Below are positions 15,826 through 28,651 of a stretch of 64,000 nucleotides of DNA, piece by piece. The DNA comes from Labilithrix sp. (lineage in GTDB: Bacteria > Myxococcota_A > Polyangia > Polyangiales > Polyangiaceae). The stretch spans positions 1 through 64,000 of the forward strand of contig JAHBWF010000021.1 of NCBI GenBank assembly GCA_019637105.1, read 5' to 3'. Each line of letters starts with the position of its first letter. Position 1 is the stretch's first letter. The position numbers and the translations under genes were made by a program. The notes under the pieces were generated by a model. That model was not told where the DNA came from and made no database searches. It saw only the letters and a list, made by a program, of their open reading frames with translations.

Positions 15826-16266
15826 TCACTCCGCGTTCGCGGCCGTCGCCTCGAGGAGCGGCGCGGCGAGCGGCGTCTTGCGAGGACGGCCGCGCGGGCG
15901 TCGCGGGGCTTCGTGCTCGGCGGAGAGGGCGAACGCCTCCGCGTCGCTGGGACGCGGGCGGCGCGCAGGGCGCGGCAGCGCGATCGCCTCGAGCCGCGCG
16001 CTCAGCGAGGCGTTGGACTCGGCGTAGACGCGCGCGTAGGCGAGCGCGCGCTGCGCGTGCTGGAGGAGGGTCTCTTGGCGCTCGAGGAGGCGACCCCGGG
16101 CCTCGTCGACGAGCGTCTGGGCGGCGGCGACGGCCTCCTCGGCCGCGTCGGCTTCCGAGGCGAGCCCGGCGAGCGTCGTGGCGTCGAGCTCGCCGAAGCG
16201 GACGTCGGCGAGCTCGTTCGCGAAGAGGTCGAGGAGGGACTGAACGGCGGAGGAGCGAGCGGACAT
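15826..16266 (-). CDS. Coiled-coil protein with AT-hook-like tail
   Basis: This 146-residue protein has an Ala/Glu-rich helical middle (residues ~25-85, likely coiled coil). Its basic C-terminal segment RRPRGRPRKTP carries the GRP core of an AT-hook, a minor-groove DNA-binding motif, so a nucleoid or DNA-bound role is plausible. The family is unrecognised. Upstream on the same strand TTGGCT (16301-16296) and TACGTT (16278-16273) lie 17 bp apart, and the -10 ends 6 nt before the ATG, so the mRNA may be leaderless. Confidence 0.7.
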   Translation of the reverse strand: MSARSSAVQSLLDLFANELADVRFGELDATTLAGLASEADAAEEAVAAAQTLVDEARGRLLERQETLLQHAQRALAYARVYAESNASLSARLEAIALPRPARRPRPSDAEAFALSAEHEAPRRPRGRPRKTPLAAPLLEATAANAE

Positions 16267-16462
16267 GAACTGAACGTACGATCAGTATCGGCGGAAGCCA
16301 AAGCTTTTCGTGGCGGCTCCGTGGCCGCTCCCGACCGCAGCTCGCGCAGCGCGTCCGAGCCGCGCGCCTCCGCGCGCCCTGGCGAATCCCCACGCACGCG
16401 TGGACGCGCCGAGGCGCGACGAACCGTGGCCGACGCTCACGACGCGGGCCCACGGCCGGGCG

Positions 16463-18502
16463 CTATTTTTTGAACAGCTTGCCGAAGAGGCCGCCGATCG
16501 TCTCTTGCGGCGCGGGCTTGGTCGAGCCGCCGGACAGGCCGGGCGGCGGCTTGCTCGCGCCGCCGCGCATGTTGTGGAGGCGGACCTCGCGCATCGCGTC
16601 GAGGTTGCGCGGGTTGAGCTCCGCGGCCTTCTTGAAGTCCTTGAGCGCCTTGTTCGGCTCTTCGGCGCGCTTGTAGAGCATGCCGCGGTAGAAGAACGCG
16701 CGCTCGCAGTTCGGGTTCTTCTGGATGCAGCGATCGAGCAGGAGGGCCTTCTCGAGCGTCTTCTCGCGGCTCAGCCACTCGGGCTTCTGCGCGTCGAGCC
16801 ACGCGAGCGTCGCGAGGTAGTCGGCCTGCTCGCCGTCGAGCGCGACGCATCGCTTGACGATCTCGTACGCCTGCGGATCCCCCATGTTCCGCTTCAGCAA
16901 GAACTCCGCCTTCTGGAACTCCGTCGCGGCCTCGAGCACCGCCTGGATCTTCGCCTGATCCTCGGGCGTGGCGCCGCCGTCCTTCAGCAGCGTCATGTAG
17001 TCGTGGCGCTTGGCCGGATCCATGAGGGTCGCGTGCGCTTCGGTCAGGTGCGTGAACACCTTGCTGCACGCGTCCTTCACGTCGACGAGCGCGGGCGGGA
17101 GGCGGTCGGGGTGCCACACCTTCGCCAGGCCGATGAAGGCCTTCTGCACGGCCTCGGGCGCCGCGTCTCGTTCGAGGCCGAGCATCTGGAAGTAGTCCTG
17201 CGCGTTGATCTGCTCGGCGCGCTCGAGGATCTTCGTCTTCAGCGCGTTCTGCTCGGCGGTGAGCTGGCGCGAGCTCGACGGCGGCGCGACCGAGATCGGA
17301 CCCGACGAGGCCGGGGGCTCGGACGCGGCCACGATCTGCGGGACGCTCTCGGGCGCCGGCACGCTGGGCGCGGATCCGCTCGGCATCGCCGGAGGGATCG
17401 CCGACTGCTGGATCGTCTGCGTGATCATCGAGCCGATGTCCATCGGGAGCCCCGCGGCCTGCGCGCCGCCCATCGGCTCGGGCGGCGCGCTGATCACCGG
17501 CTCGGGCGGCGCCGAGGGCGAGGCGCCGATCGGCGACGGCTGCGCGCCGAACGCGTTGGTCGGCGCCCGCATCCCCGGGCTCGACGCGCGCTCGTCGTTC
17601 GCGCCCGACGCGGCGACGTGCTCCTCGACGACGAGCGGGCTCCGCGACGCCTGTCGCTGGAGCTGCACGCGCGCGAACGCCTGGCCGCTCGACGAAGGCG
17701 GGGGGTTGGCCGGCGCCTGACGCGCGGCGGCGACGTTCACCGACGCCGGCTGCGGCGCCGCGGCCGGCCCGTCGCTCAGCTCGACCTGCTTCATGATCAG
17801 GAGGAAGTAGACGAGGATCTGACCCAGCCCCGGGCCGATCACGCTCGAGACGTCGACGACGCGCGCGGAACGCTGGCGGAGGAGCTCGACCGCCTGCTGC
17901 TCCTGCGGGTTGAACGCGAACCGCTGGAGCTGGGCGTTCGCCGAGACGCGCAGGTGCGCGCCGCCGATCCGTCGGAGCGTCGCGTCCACGTGCTCCCACG
18001 CGGGCTTCTCGCGGACGCCTCGCCAGAGCACCGGGAACGGATCGATCGGCGTCGGAGGTCCGCCGACGGATTGGAGGAGATCGAGGTTGTCGTAGTACGC
18101 GAACGTCGTGTCGCCCGAGAGGCCGAAGAGGTGCTCGACCTTGAGCTCCACCTGCGAACGCAGCCCGGCGTCGAGCCGCGCCGGGTCGATCGCGCCCATC
18201 TCGAGGAGGACCTGGCCCTGGAGGCGCGGGCCCTCCTGCATCCGAGCCAGCGACGCCGCGAGCTGGTCGGGCGTGATCATCCCGAGCTCGCTCAGCACCG
18301 TCCCGAGGTAGTGGATCGGCTCGGCCGTGCGGATCTTCGCCGGGCATCCGCCGATGACGAGCATCGTCGCGATCGGGGCGGCGCCGAGCGACAGCTCGAA
18401 CGTCCCCGTCAACCGACGCTCCAGGGCATAGACCAGGAGGTGCGGAAACGGCGTCTTGACGAACGACCCAGACGCTGTCGGTGCCGGAAGCGGATTTTGC
18501 AT
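16463..18502 (-). CDS. DUF4388 - J-domain - TPR protein
   Basis: This 679-residue cytoplasmic protein is assembled from three parts. An N-terminal DUF4388-like region (residues ~10-280) begins LVYALERRLTGTFEL. A Pro/Ser/Ala-rich linker (~290-420) follows. The third part is a DnaJ-type J domain (~430-495) with DYFQMLGLERDA and the diagnostic HPD in VWHPDRLP, then TPR-like helices to the end (YLATLAWLD, AFFYRGMLYKR, ALKDFKKAAELNP). The HPD motif predicts stimulation of an Hsp70 partner. This architecture is common in myxobacteria as an uncharacterised signalling adaptor. The ATG at 18502 is chosen because similarity starts at once. Longer in-frame sequence lies in a purine-rich leader. Confidence 0.8.
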   Translation of the reverse strand: MQNPLPAPTASGSFVKTPFPHLLVYALERRLTGTFELSLGAAPIATMLVIGGCPAKIRTAEPIHYLGTVLSELGMITPDQLAASLARMQEGPRLQGQVLLEMGAIDPARLDAGLRSQVELKVEHLFGLSGDTTFAYYDNLDLLQSVGGPPTPIDPFPVLWRGVREKPAWEHVDATLRRIGGAHLRVSANAQLQRFAFNPQEQQAVELLRQRSARVVDVSSVIGPGLGQILVYFLLIMKQVELSDGPAAAPQPASVNVAAARQAPANPPPSSSGQAFARVQLQRQASRSPLVVEEHVAASGANDERASSPGMRAPTNAFGAQPSPIGASPSAPPEPVISAPPEPMGGAQAAGLPMDIGSMITQTIQQSAIPPAMPSGSAPSVPAPESVPQIVAASEPPASSGPISVAPPSSSRQLTAEQNALKTKILERAEQINAQDYFQMLGLERDAAPEAVQKAFIGLAKVWHPDRLPPALVDVKDACSKVFTHLTEAHATLMDPAKRHDYMTLLKDGGATPEDQAKIQAVLEAATEFQKAEFLLKRNMGDPQAYEIVKRCVALDGEQADYLATLAWLDAQKPEWLSREKTLEKALLLDRCIQKNPNCERAFFYRGMLYKRAEEPNKALKDFKKAAELNPRNLDAMREVRLHNMRGGASKPPPGLSGGSTKPAPQETIGGLFGKLFKK

Positions 18503-18790
18503 CGCGGCTAGCTCTCCCAGTCTACACGCATCGCGAACCCCGAAAAGTACCATCCATCGGACTTCGACGTCTCCGACCTTCGCGCCGATTTTGTCCTCTC
18601 GCCGTCGTCTCCTTTGTCTTGTTGGCGTCCCGTTGGCGTCCTGTTTTGTCTTGTCCTCTCGGTGTCTTCTTTCAATCGTTTCGTCGTTGCTGTTTCGTCC
18701 GTGTTTCGTCCTTCGTCCTCGGGCGCGTCCCGCGCGTGTCCGCGCGCAGGGCGTCGGGCCTCGTGCTCCTTCCTCGCCCTCGGTGTGTGG
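18503..18790 (-). promoter_or_regulatory. Purine-rich repetitive leader region
   Basis: Read on the minus strand, roughly 280 bases upstream of the DUF4388-J-domain gene are strongly A/G-rich and lower in GC than anything around. GACGAAAC occurs three times (complements at 18678, 18692 and 18703), GGACGCCAAC twice in tandem, and CGAGAGGACAA twice about 60 bp apart. It cannot be coding in a sensible way. It looks like a long unstructured 5' leader or a protein-binding region. Confidence 0.5.
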
Positions 18791-18854
18791 GGCTTGGCCC
18801 ACCCCGCCGTCGTCCCTCCGACCGAGGAGTCGGGCCACCTGTCCGGGTCGCGCC

Positions 18855-19484
18855 TCAGCTCTTCCGCGCGACGCCGCGGATGGTCGTCCGGACGATGGGG
18901 AGCGACTTGCGCATGCTCTCCCGGAGGAGCGTCTCGAACGCGAAGCCGGCGCGCTCGATCGCGGCGCCGGTGTCCCGCGTGAGGTGGCAGTTGCCCGCGA
19001 CGCGCGACCAGAGCGGCTCGAGGCGGCGCTGCCACCGCAGCCGGGACGGCGCGTCTTCGGCGGCGACGTGCTCGAGGAAGATCAGCGCGCCGCCCGGCCG
19101 GAGCACCCGACGGACCTCGCCGAGCGTCGCCGCTTGATCCGGCACCGAGCAGAGCACGAGCGTCGAGACGACCGCGTCGAAGGACGCGTCGTCGAACGGG
19201 AGCTCATCCGCGCCCGCGCGCGCGACCTCGGCGCGTCCGAGCTCCGGCCGCCGCCGGAGGCGGGCGAGCATGTGCGGGTCGGCGTCGGTCAGGACGAGGC
19301 GCTCCAGCGTGCGCGGATAAAACGCCAGGTTCGCCCCGGTGCCGGCGCCGATCTCGAGCACGCGCGCGCCGCTCGCCGGCAGCGAGGCGAGGAGATCGCG
19401 CCGCCAGGCCGAGAGGCAGGCCCGCTCGGTCCTCCGCATGAACGGATCGTACGCCGTCGCGAAGAGCCAGCTCATCACGGTCAT
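18855..19484 (-). CDS. Class I SAM-dependent methyltransferase
   Basis: This 209-residue protein has the SAM-binding motif VLEIGAGTGANL (~residue 45), the acidic ribose contact LTDADPHML (~68), DELPFDDASFDAVVS (~95) and LRPGGALIFLEHV (~125). These are the motifs of a Rossmann-fold methyltransferase resembling UbiE/METTL7-type enzymes. The substrate is unknown. The start is set at ATG 19484 (MTVMSWLF). A slightly later ATG at 19475 is equally possible, and an earlier in-frame start would add an Arg-rich stretch without similarity. Confidence 0.82.
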   Translation of the reverse strand: MTVMSWLFATAYDPFMRRTERACLSAWRRDLLASLPASGARVLEIGAGTGANLAFYPRTLERLVLTDADPHMLARLRRRPELGRAEVARAGADELPFDDASFDAVVSTLVLCSVPDQAATLGEVRRVLRPGGALIFLEHVAAEDAPSRLRWQRRLEPLWSRVAGNCHLTRDTGAAIERAGFAFETLLRESMRKSLPIVRTTIRGVARKS

Positions 19485-19639
19485 CGTCGCCGAAGCCCGC
19501 CGCCGTGGGGAAGCCCGCCGGTCGCCGCAGGCGCTGGGCGTCCTCGCCGCAGGCACACACGGCACGACCGATGTGACTCCGCGGCCGCGGCGCGCCTGTC
19601 CGCCGGCCGCGCCTGTGGCACAATCCGGCGATCGAACCG

Positions 19640-24100
<4,461 letters not shown>

Positions 24101-24264
24101 TCGAGGCGCGCGCCGCGTCGCACGTTGGTTTTTGATCGAGCTTTGCGCTCGCTGATTTAGACTGGCCGGGAGGACTTGCGCGCCGGAGCCTCCCGGCCCG
24201 ACGGCTCAGCTCGGCGCCCGGACGCCGGGCGGGGTCCTCGCCCAAGGAAATCGACTCCCGATAC

Positions 24265-25554
24265 ATGACGACGACGGCTCTCAAAAATAGGCCGAGCCGC
24301 CGCACAGCGATGATCCTCTCCGGAGGCGGTGCTCGCGGCGCGTACGAGGTGGGGGTCCTCTGGTACATCTTCGACGATCTCTCGCGCATGCGCGGGGCGC
24401 CGCCGAAGATCGACATCTTGTGCGGGACGAGCGTGGGCGCGATCAACGCGTGCTACCTCGCGGCGCACCTGACCGATCCGGTGCTCGGCATGCGCCGGCT
24501 CGTTCACCTCTGGAGCGAGCTCCAGATCACGCGCGTGCTCGGCTTCGGGCCGCGGCAGTTCGTGGGCATCCCGCGCCTGCTCCTCGGCGGCGGCGAGGGC
24601 ACGGGCCTGTTCGACGTGCGCCCCATGGCCGAGCTCGTGCAGCGCGAGATCAGCTGGCGCGCGCTGGCGCGGGCGCTCCGGCGCAAGCAGCTCCGCGCGC
24701 TCACCGTCTCGACGACCGAGGTCGGCACGGGCCGAACGGTGGTCTTCATGCAGACGGCGCCCGACGTCGACATCCCGCGGACGGCGCCGCCGCGGACGCT
24801 CTTCCGGTCGGACCACATCGGCCCGCACCACGCGCTCGCCAGCGCCGCGATCCCCCTGCTCTTCCCGCCGGTGCGGATCGACGACGAGCTCTACCTCGAC
24901 GGCGGCCTCCGGCAGAACACGCCGATCGCCCCCGCGCTCCGGCTGGGCGCGACGCACATCTTCGCCATCGGCAGCTCGAGCGAGGTCAAGGGGATCCGCG
25001 CCCACGAGGGCGCGCGCGACATCAAGGCGCCGGGCGCGGCGTTCCTCCTCGGCAAGGTCCTCAACGCGTTCCTGCTCGACCACGTCGACGTCGATCTCGA
25101 GCTCCTCACGCGCCTCAACAACGTGATCCGCGACGGCACCAAGCACTACGGACCGGGCTTCCTCGACGCGATGTCCGAGCAAGCGCAGAAGCGGAACGCG
25201 CCCGCCTACCGGCTCGTGAACGCGTTCACGCTTCGGCCCACCGAGGACATGGGCAAGCTCGCGAGCGATCACGTCCGCCGCGGCAAGCTCATCGGCAACC
25301 CGTTCTTGACGAAGCGGCTTTTGAACGCGCTCGACATCGGCGTCGGCGACGAGGCCGACCTCGCGAGCTACCTCCTGTTCGACGGGCATTTCTGCCGCCA
25401 GCTGGTCGAGATGGGCCGCGCCGACGCGCACGCCCGCCGCGACGAGATCCTCGCGTTCTTCGGCGACGCCGACGACGACGGCGGCGGGTCGATGGAGTCC
25501 GAGGACTCGGGGATATGGGACAAGCCCTCGCTCACGCTGCCGATCGGGACGTGA
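24265..25554 (+). CDS. Patatin-like phospholipase
   Basis: This 429-residue protein is of the patatin/RssA group of lipid acyl hydrolases. The oxyanion loop GGGARGAYEVG is near residues 20-30, the nucleophile Ser in GTSVGAINACYL near 56, and the dyad Asp in LDGGLRQNTP near 213. There is no signal peptide, so it acts in the cytoplasm or is delivered otherwise. A long C-terminal region (~residues 250-410) of unknown fold follows, and the chain ends in a short Asp/Gly-rich tail. The 164 bases before it hold TACAT abutting the ATG and no ribosome-binding site. Confidence 0.85.
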   Translation: MTTTALKNRPSRRTAMILSGGGARGAYEVGVLWYIFDDLSRMRGAPPKIDILCGTSVGAINACYLAAHLTDPVLGMRRLVHLWSELQITRVLGFGPRQFVGIPRLLLGGGEGTGLFDVRPMAELVQREISWRALARALRRKQLRALTVSTTEVGTGRTVVFMQTAPDVDIPRTAPPRTLFRSDHIGPHHALASAAIPLLFPPVRIDDELYLDGGLRQNTPIAPALRLGATHIFAIGSSSEVKGIRAHEGARDIKAPGAAFLLGKVLNAFLLDHVDVDLELLTRLNNVIRDGTKHYGPGFLDAMSEQAQKRNAPAYRLVNAFTLRPTEDMGKLASDHVRRGKLIGNPFLTKRLLNALDIGVGDEADLASYLLFDGHFCRQLVEMGRADAHARRDEILAFFGDADDDGGGSMESEDSGIWDKPSLTLPIGT

Positions 25555-25616
25555 GCGCGCTCGTTCGGCCGGAGGCCGGGAACAAATCGGGGCGCGGCCC
25601 GGTTGTCGCTCGAGTG

Positions 25617-26174
25617 ATGGAGCGCGGAGGCGCGGTGCGGTGGCTCGTCGTCTCGTGCGTGCTCGCGGGGGCCGCGCTCGTGGGGTGCGAACGCAAGCCC
25701 GCGCCGAGCTCGGAGGCGAGCGAGGCGCGACCGAAGGCCGGCTCGTCCGAGGGCGCCGCGAGCGCGCCGAGCGGCGCGGCGGCGGCCGACGAGAAGGTCG
25801 AGGTGCCCGAGGTCCGCGTGCGGCCCGACGCCGACACGACCGTGCGCGTGACGTGGGTCACGCCGCACGGCACCGCGGTGAACGACGAAGCGCCGTTCCG
25901 GGTGCGCTGGAACCGGAGCGACGGCCTGGCGGACGCGCCGAACGACGTGAGGTCGACGGGCAGCGACGTGAAGGACGGCTTTCGCGTCACGGTCCGCCCG
26001 ATGGCCGGCGCGCCGAACGCGACGCTCGGCGGCGAGATCAACATCGTCGTCTGCGATGCGCAGACGCACAGCGTCTGCGTCCCGGTGCGCCGCTCCGTCG
26101 AGCTCGGGTTCATCTCCGCCAAGGACGCGGCGGCCGAGGCCACCGTCGCGATCCCGCTGCCCGCCGCGAAGTGA
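25617..26174 (+). CDS. Hypothetical lipoprotein
   Basis: This 185-residue protein has a signal peptide and lipobox ending at Cys25 (GAALVGC), a Ser/Ala/Glu-rich linker, then a beta-rich domain from residue ~65 (VEVPEVRVRP, VRVTWVTPHGTAVNDEAPFR). The two cysteines in INIVVCDAQTHSVCVPVRR could form a disulfide. The latter segment loosely recalls the N-terminal domain of DsbD-like proteins, but no active-site pair is evident. The ATG at 25617 overlaps a GTG at 25614 in another frame. It follows the patatin gene by 62 bases and may be co-transcribed. Confidence 0.7.
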   Translation: MERGGAVRWLVVSCVLAGAALVGCERKPAPSSEASEARPKAGSSEGAASAPSGAAAADEKVEVPEVRVRPDADTTVRVTWVTPHGTAVNDEAPFRVRWNRSDGLADAPNDVRSTGSDVKDGFRVTVRPMAGAPNATLGGEINIVVCDAQTHSVCVPVRRSVELGFISAKDAAAEATVAIPLPAAK

Positions 26175-26276
26175 CCTCGGCGGTCCTACGGCTGTGCGAC
26201 GGCGGGAGCGCTCCTCCCCTCGCCGGAGGCGGACGTACCGGTCGAATTCACGGTGCGCGGGTACTAGGCTTCGGGC

Positions 26277-26714
26277 GTGAGCAAGGCGTTTACCAAGGAG
26301 GACGACGCGGCCGGGGTCTCGCTCTCGAGCTCGAGCCTCGCGATCCCGCCGGGGCCGTTTCGATTGACCGCGACCGGTGCGCGCGCGGCCGCGGCGCGCT
26401 CGGATCCGCGCGTCGACGAGGCGCTCGCGCGGGCCGAGACGCTCGAGCCGGTCGTCCACCCCGAGCGCGCGGCGCTCGGCGTGACGGTGCGCGCGCGGAA
26501 CGAGCAGGACGAGGAGCGGGCTTACCGACTCGTGTCCCCGGAGGAGCTCGTGCTGCTCGGCACGTCCCGGCCCGACGTCGCGGCGACGAGCGTCGCGAGC
26601 CCGGTCGGCCGCGCCTTGCTCGGCGCCCGCGTCGGCGACGTGCGCGAGGTCGTCCTCCCTCGCGGCAAAGAGGAGCTCGAGGTCGTCGCGCTCGAGGGCG
26701 AGAGCGCGACGTGA
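26277..26714 (+). CDS. Truncated Gre-like transcription factor
   Basis: The 145-residue product begins MSKAFTKEDD, exactly as many GreB proteins do, and ends with a Gre C-terminal (FKBP-like) domain: YRLVSPEELVL, then ASPVGRALLGARVGDVREVVLP. The N-terminal coiled coil that reaches into the RNA polymerase secondary channel is much shortened, and the acidic tip residues needed for transcript cleavage are not seen (the segment reads DPRVDEALARAETLEPV). It may bind polymerase without cleavage activity, like other non-cleaving channel-binding factors. It starts with GTG at 26277, with TACTAG 10 nt upstream. Confidence 0.75.
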   Translation: MSKAFTKEDDAAGVSLSSSSLAIPPGPFRLTATGARAAAARSDPRVDEALARAETLEPVVHPERAALGVTVRARNEQDEERAYRLVSPEELVLLGTSRPDVAATSVASPVGRALLGARVGDVREVVLPRGKEELEVVALEGESAT

Positions 26715-26726
26715 TCACGTCCCCGC

Positions 26727-26754
26727 TTGACGTTCCCGCCGGCGGCCCCATAGT
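26727..26754 (+). promoter_or_regulatory. Sigma-70-like promoter before the EF-G-like gene
   Basis: TTGACG (26727-26732) and CATAGT (26749-26754) are separated by 16 bp. The predicted transcript would start near 26761, at the ATG of a 17-codon open frame and about 220 bases before the EF-G-like start. Confidence 0.5.
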
Positions 26755-26761
26755 TGGGCCG

Positions 26762-26815
26762 ATGAGCGAGCATCGCGTGATCGTCGAGCTTCCGCGGCGC
26801 GGAGGAGGTCCGTAG
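26762..26815 (+). CDS. Possible 17-residue leader peptide
   Basis: ATG 26762 lies 7 nt after a good -10 (CATAGT) and reads MSEHRVIVELPRRGGGP before a TAG stop. It could be a leaderless regulatory peptide in front of the EF-G-like gene, or the remains of a longer gene. It has no recognised homologue and codon evidence is too short to judge. Confidence 0.25.
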   Translation: MSEHRVIVELPRRGGGP

Positions 26816-26914
26816 GCGAAGTCTCGACGCATTCCGACGACGACGTCTCCTACGAGGCCGGCTCCGCACCCCCGCGAGCGCCGGCCTTCGTCATTTCGTG
26901 CGCGTGTCCGCACG

Positions 26915-26975
26915 TCCTGCCGAGGTCGCAACCTCAACCACAACGAGCCGCCGAACGGCGGTGCTCGGGCAGGAG
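26915..26975 (+). promoter_or_regulatory. Three-way-junction leader occluding the EF-G-like ribosome-binding site
   Basis: TCCTGCC (26915-26921) pairs perfectly with GGCAGGA (26968-26974), which contains most of the AGGAG ribosome-binding site (26971-26975). Inside this helix are two hairpins: GAGGT/ACCTC (26922-26935, 4-nt loop) and GAGC-CGCC/GGCG-GCTC (26945-26966, GAAC-containing loop, two unpaired bases). The fold would hide the ribosome-binding site until disrupted, so translational control is likely. No known riboswitch class is recognised. Confidence 0.45.
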
Positions 26976-26981
26976 ACGTCC

Positions 26982-28184
26982 ATGCAGCGCGACATCGCGT
27001 GTCTGAGGAACATCGGGATCATGAGCAGCGTCGACGTGGGGTCGACGACGTGTCGAGAGCGCATCGTCGGCGTCGCCGACGACGCCCGGAGGTCCGACGG
27101 AGAGCGCGCGCGCGGCGCGAGCGTCCCCGCCCTCCCGGCGATCACGCTCTCGTGGACGCCCCTCTCCGGCTGCTTGGCGGGCGAGGAGACGAGCGTGACG
27201 CTCCTCGAGACGGACGCCCTCGCCGCGCTCGACGGCGCGCTCTTCGCGCTCGACGGCGCGAGGGGGAGCGTCGAGTCCAGGGAGGCCGCGTTCCGCGCGG
27301 CGCGCGCGCGCGGGGTGCCCGCCGTGGCGTTCGTCGACGACGTCGGGGACATCGCGGATCTCGAGGCGACGGCGGCGGCGCTCGAGCAGGAGCTCGCGTC
27401 GCCGGCGGTCCTCGTCCACGTCCCGTGGCGGGACGACGACGGCGTGCACGTCGTCGACGTCCTCGAGCAGCGCCTCGTCGTCGAGCGCGGCGGCGGGCTC
27501 GGCCGCGAGCTGCGCCGCGTTCCGCCCGCCGCGCGTCACGTGGTCGCCCGGATGCGCCGGCGGCTCGTCGACGTGTGCGCCGAGCTCGACGAGGCCGTCC
27601 GGGGCGCGTCCGCCGTGGGCGTGGACGTCGGCGCCTACGAGCTGGCGCGGGTCCTCCGCCGGGCGACGCGCGCGAGAGAGGGCAGCGTGATCCCCGTCAC
27701 CTGCGGCTCGCTGCGCGCGCGGCGCGGCGTGGGCCTCTTGCTCGACGCGCTCGTCTCCTACTTGCCGTCGCCGGCCGAGCGCCCGCCCGCCCTCGGCGCC
27801 GATCCGCGTCGAGGCGTGACGGTCGCGCGATTCGCCTGCGGTGAGGACCCCGTCTCGGCGTACGCGTTCGCGTCGACGGACGATCGCGCCCTCGGCCGGC
27901 TCACCTGGCTGCGCGTGCAATCGGGCACGCTCCGCGCGCGCGAGCCGTTGCTCGTGCTCCCGCGGGATCGGCGAGGTGCGTTCGAGCAGCTGTTCATCTC
28001 GGCGCGCGAGGGCTTCGAGCGCATCGAAGAAGCAGGCCCGGGCAGCGTCGTGTGCGCCACCGGGTTCCCCGAGGTCTCCGCGGGCGAGACCCTCTCGGAC
28101 CTACGCGCGCCCGTCGTCTTCGCGCAGACGCCGTCGTCGGGCCCGAAGCGAAGGTCCGCCGCCGCCGGGACGCACGCCACCTGA
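26982..28184 (+). CDS. EF-G-like pseudo-GTPase lacking domains III-V
   Basis: The 400-residue protein starts LRNIGIMSSVDVGSTTCRERI, clearly the G1 region of elongation factor G (usual RNIGI-AHIDAGKTT-TERI), but the P-loop lysine is replaced (GSTT). The following LETDALAALDGALFALDGARGSVESR matches the segment after switch II. The NKMD specificity motif has become VDDVGD. A domain II-like beta barrel follows (SAYAFASTDDRALGRLTWLRVQSGTL), and the chain then ends, without the tRNA-mimicking domains of true EF-G (~700 residues). GTP hydrolysis is therefore unlikely. It may bind the ribosome or another factor. AGGAG 6 nt before ATG 26982 sets the start. Confidence 0.75.
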   Translation: MQRDIACLRNIGIMSSVDVGSTTCRERIVGVADDARRSDGERARGASVPALPAITLSWTPLSGCLAGEETSVTLLETDALAALDGALFALDGARGSVESREAAFRAARARGVPAVAFVDDVGDIADLEATAAALEQELASPAVLVHVPWRDDDGVHVVDVLEQRLVVERGGGLGRELRRVPPAARHVVARMRRRLVDVCAELDEAVRGASAVGVDVGAYELARVLRRATRAREGSVIPVTCGSLRARRGVGLLLDALVSYLPSPAERPPALGADPRRGVTVARFACGEDPVSAYAFASTDDRALGRLTWLRVQSGTLRAREPLLVLPRDRRGAFEQLFISAREGFERIEEAGPGSVVCATGFPEVSAGETLSDLRAPVVFAQTPSSGPKRRSAAAGTHAT

Positions 28185-28257
28185 ACGGGGCGCGGGGCGC
28201 CGGAGCGCGGCCCTGAGGGTCACCCCCAGGCCGACCAGCGGCTATAGTCACGGGCCG

Positions 28258-28650
28258 ATGAACACGTGGACCGCGACGATCGTGCTCGGCGTTCTCGCCT
28301 TCGGCTGCGACCGCGGGGGCCCTCCGCCGCCGGAGGCGAAGACGGCGACCTCGGCGGAGCCCGGCGCCGCGCAGGCGACGATCGGCGGCGCACGGGCGCG
28401 CGAGCTCGTGGCCGGCGGGGCCAAGCTCGTCGACGTGCGGAGCGCGGCCGAGTTCGCCGACGAGCACGTCGACGGCGCGGAGAACGTGCCCGTCGACGCG
28501 ATCGGCGAGCGCGAGCTCGGCCCGACGGACACGCCCATCGTCGTCTACTGCCACTCCGGCCGGCGCTCCGCGCGCGCGGCCAGCGCGCTCCGCGCGCGCG
28601 GCTACACCAACGTCTACGACCTCGGCGGGATGTCGAGCTGGTACGAATGA
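28258..28650 (+). CDS. Rhodanese-domain lipoprotein
   Basis: This 130-residue protein has a lipobox ending at Cys17 (GVLAFGC), a short linker, then a single rhodanese domain. It includes KLVDVRSAAEFADEHVDGAENVP and the active-site loop VVYCHSGRRSARAA, whose Cys can carry a persulfide. The final DLGGMSSWYE is characteristic. It would transfer or handle sulfur in the periplasm. TATAGT (28243-28248) lies 9 nt before the ATG with no ribosome-binding site. The thioesterase gene starts one base after its stop, so the two form an operon. Confidence 0.85.
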   Translation: MNTWTATIVLGVLAFGCDRGGPPPPEAKTATSAEPGAAQATIGGARARELVAGGAKLVDVRSAAEFADEHVDGAENVPVDAIGERELGPTDTPIVVYCHSGRRSARAASALRARGYTNVYDLGGMSSWYE

Positions 28651-28651
28651 C

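Noticed and set aside
24101-24264. CGAGCTTTGCGCTCG hairpin after the large kinase gene as terminator
   Set aside because: The stem is short and is followed by CTGATTTA instead of a T-run. The TTTTT lies before the stem, not after it.
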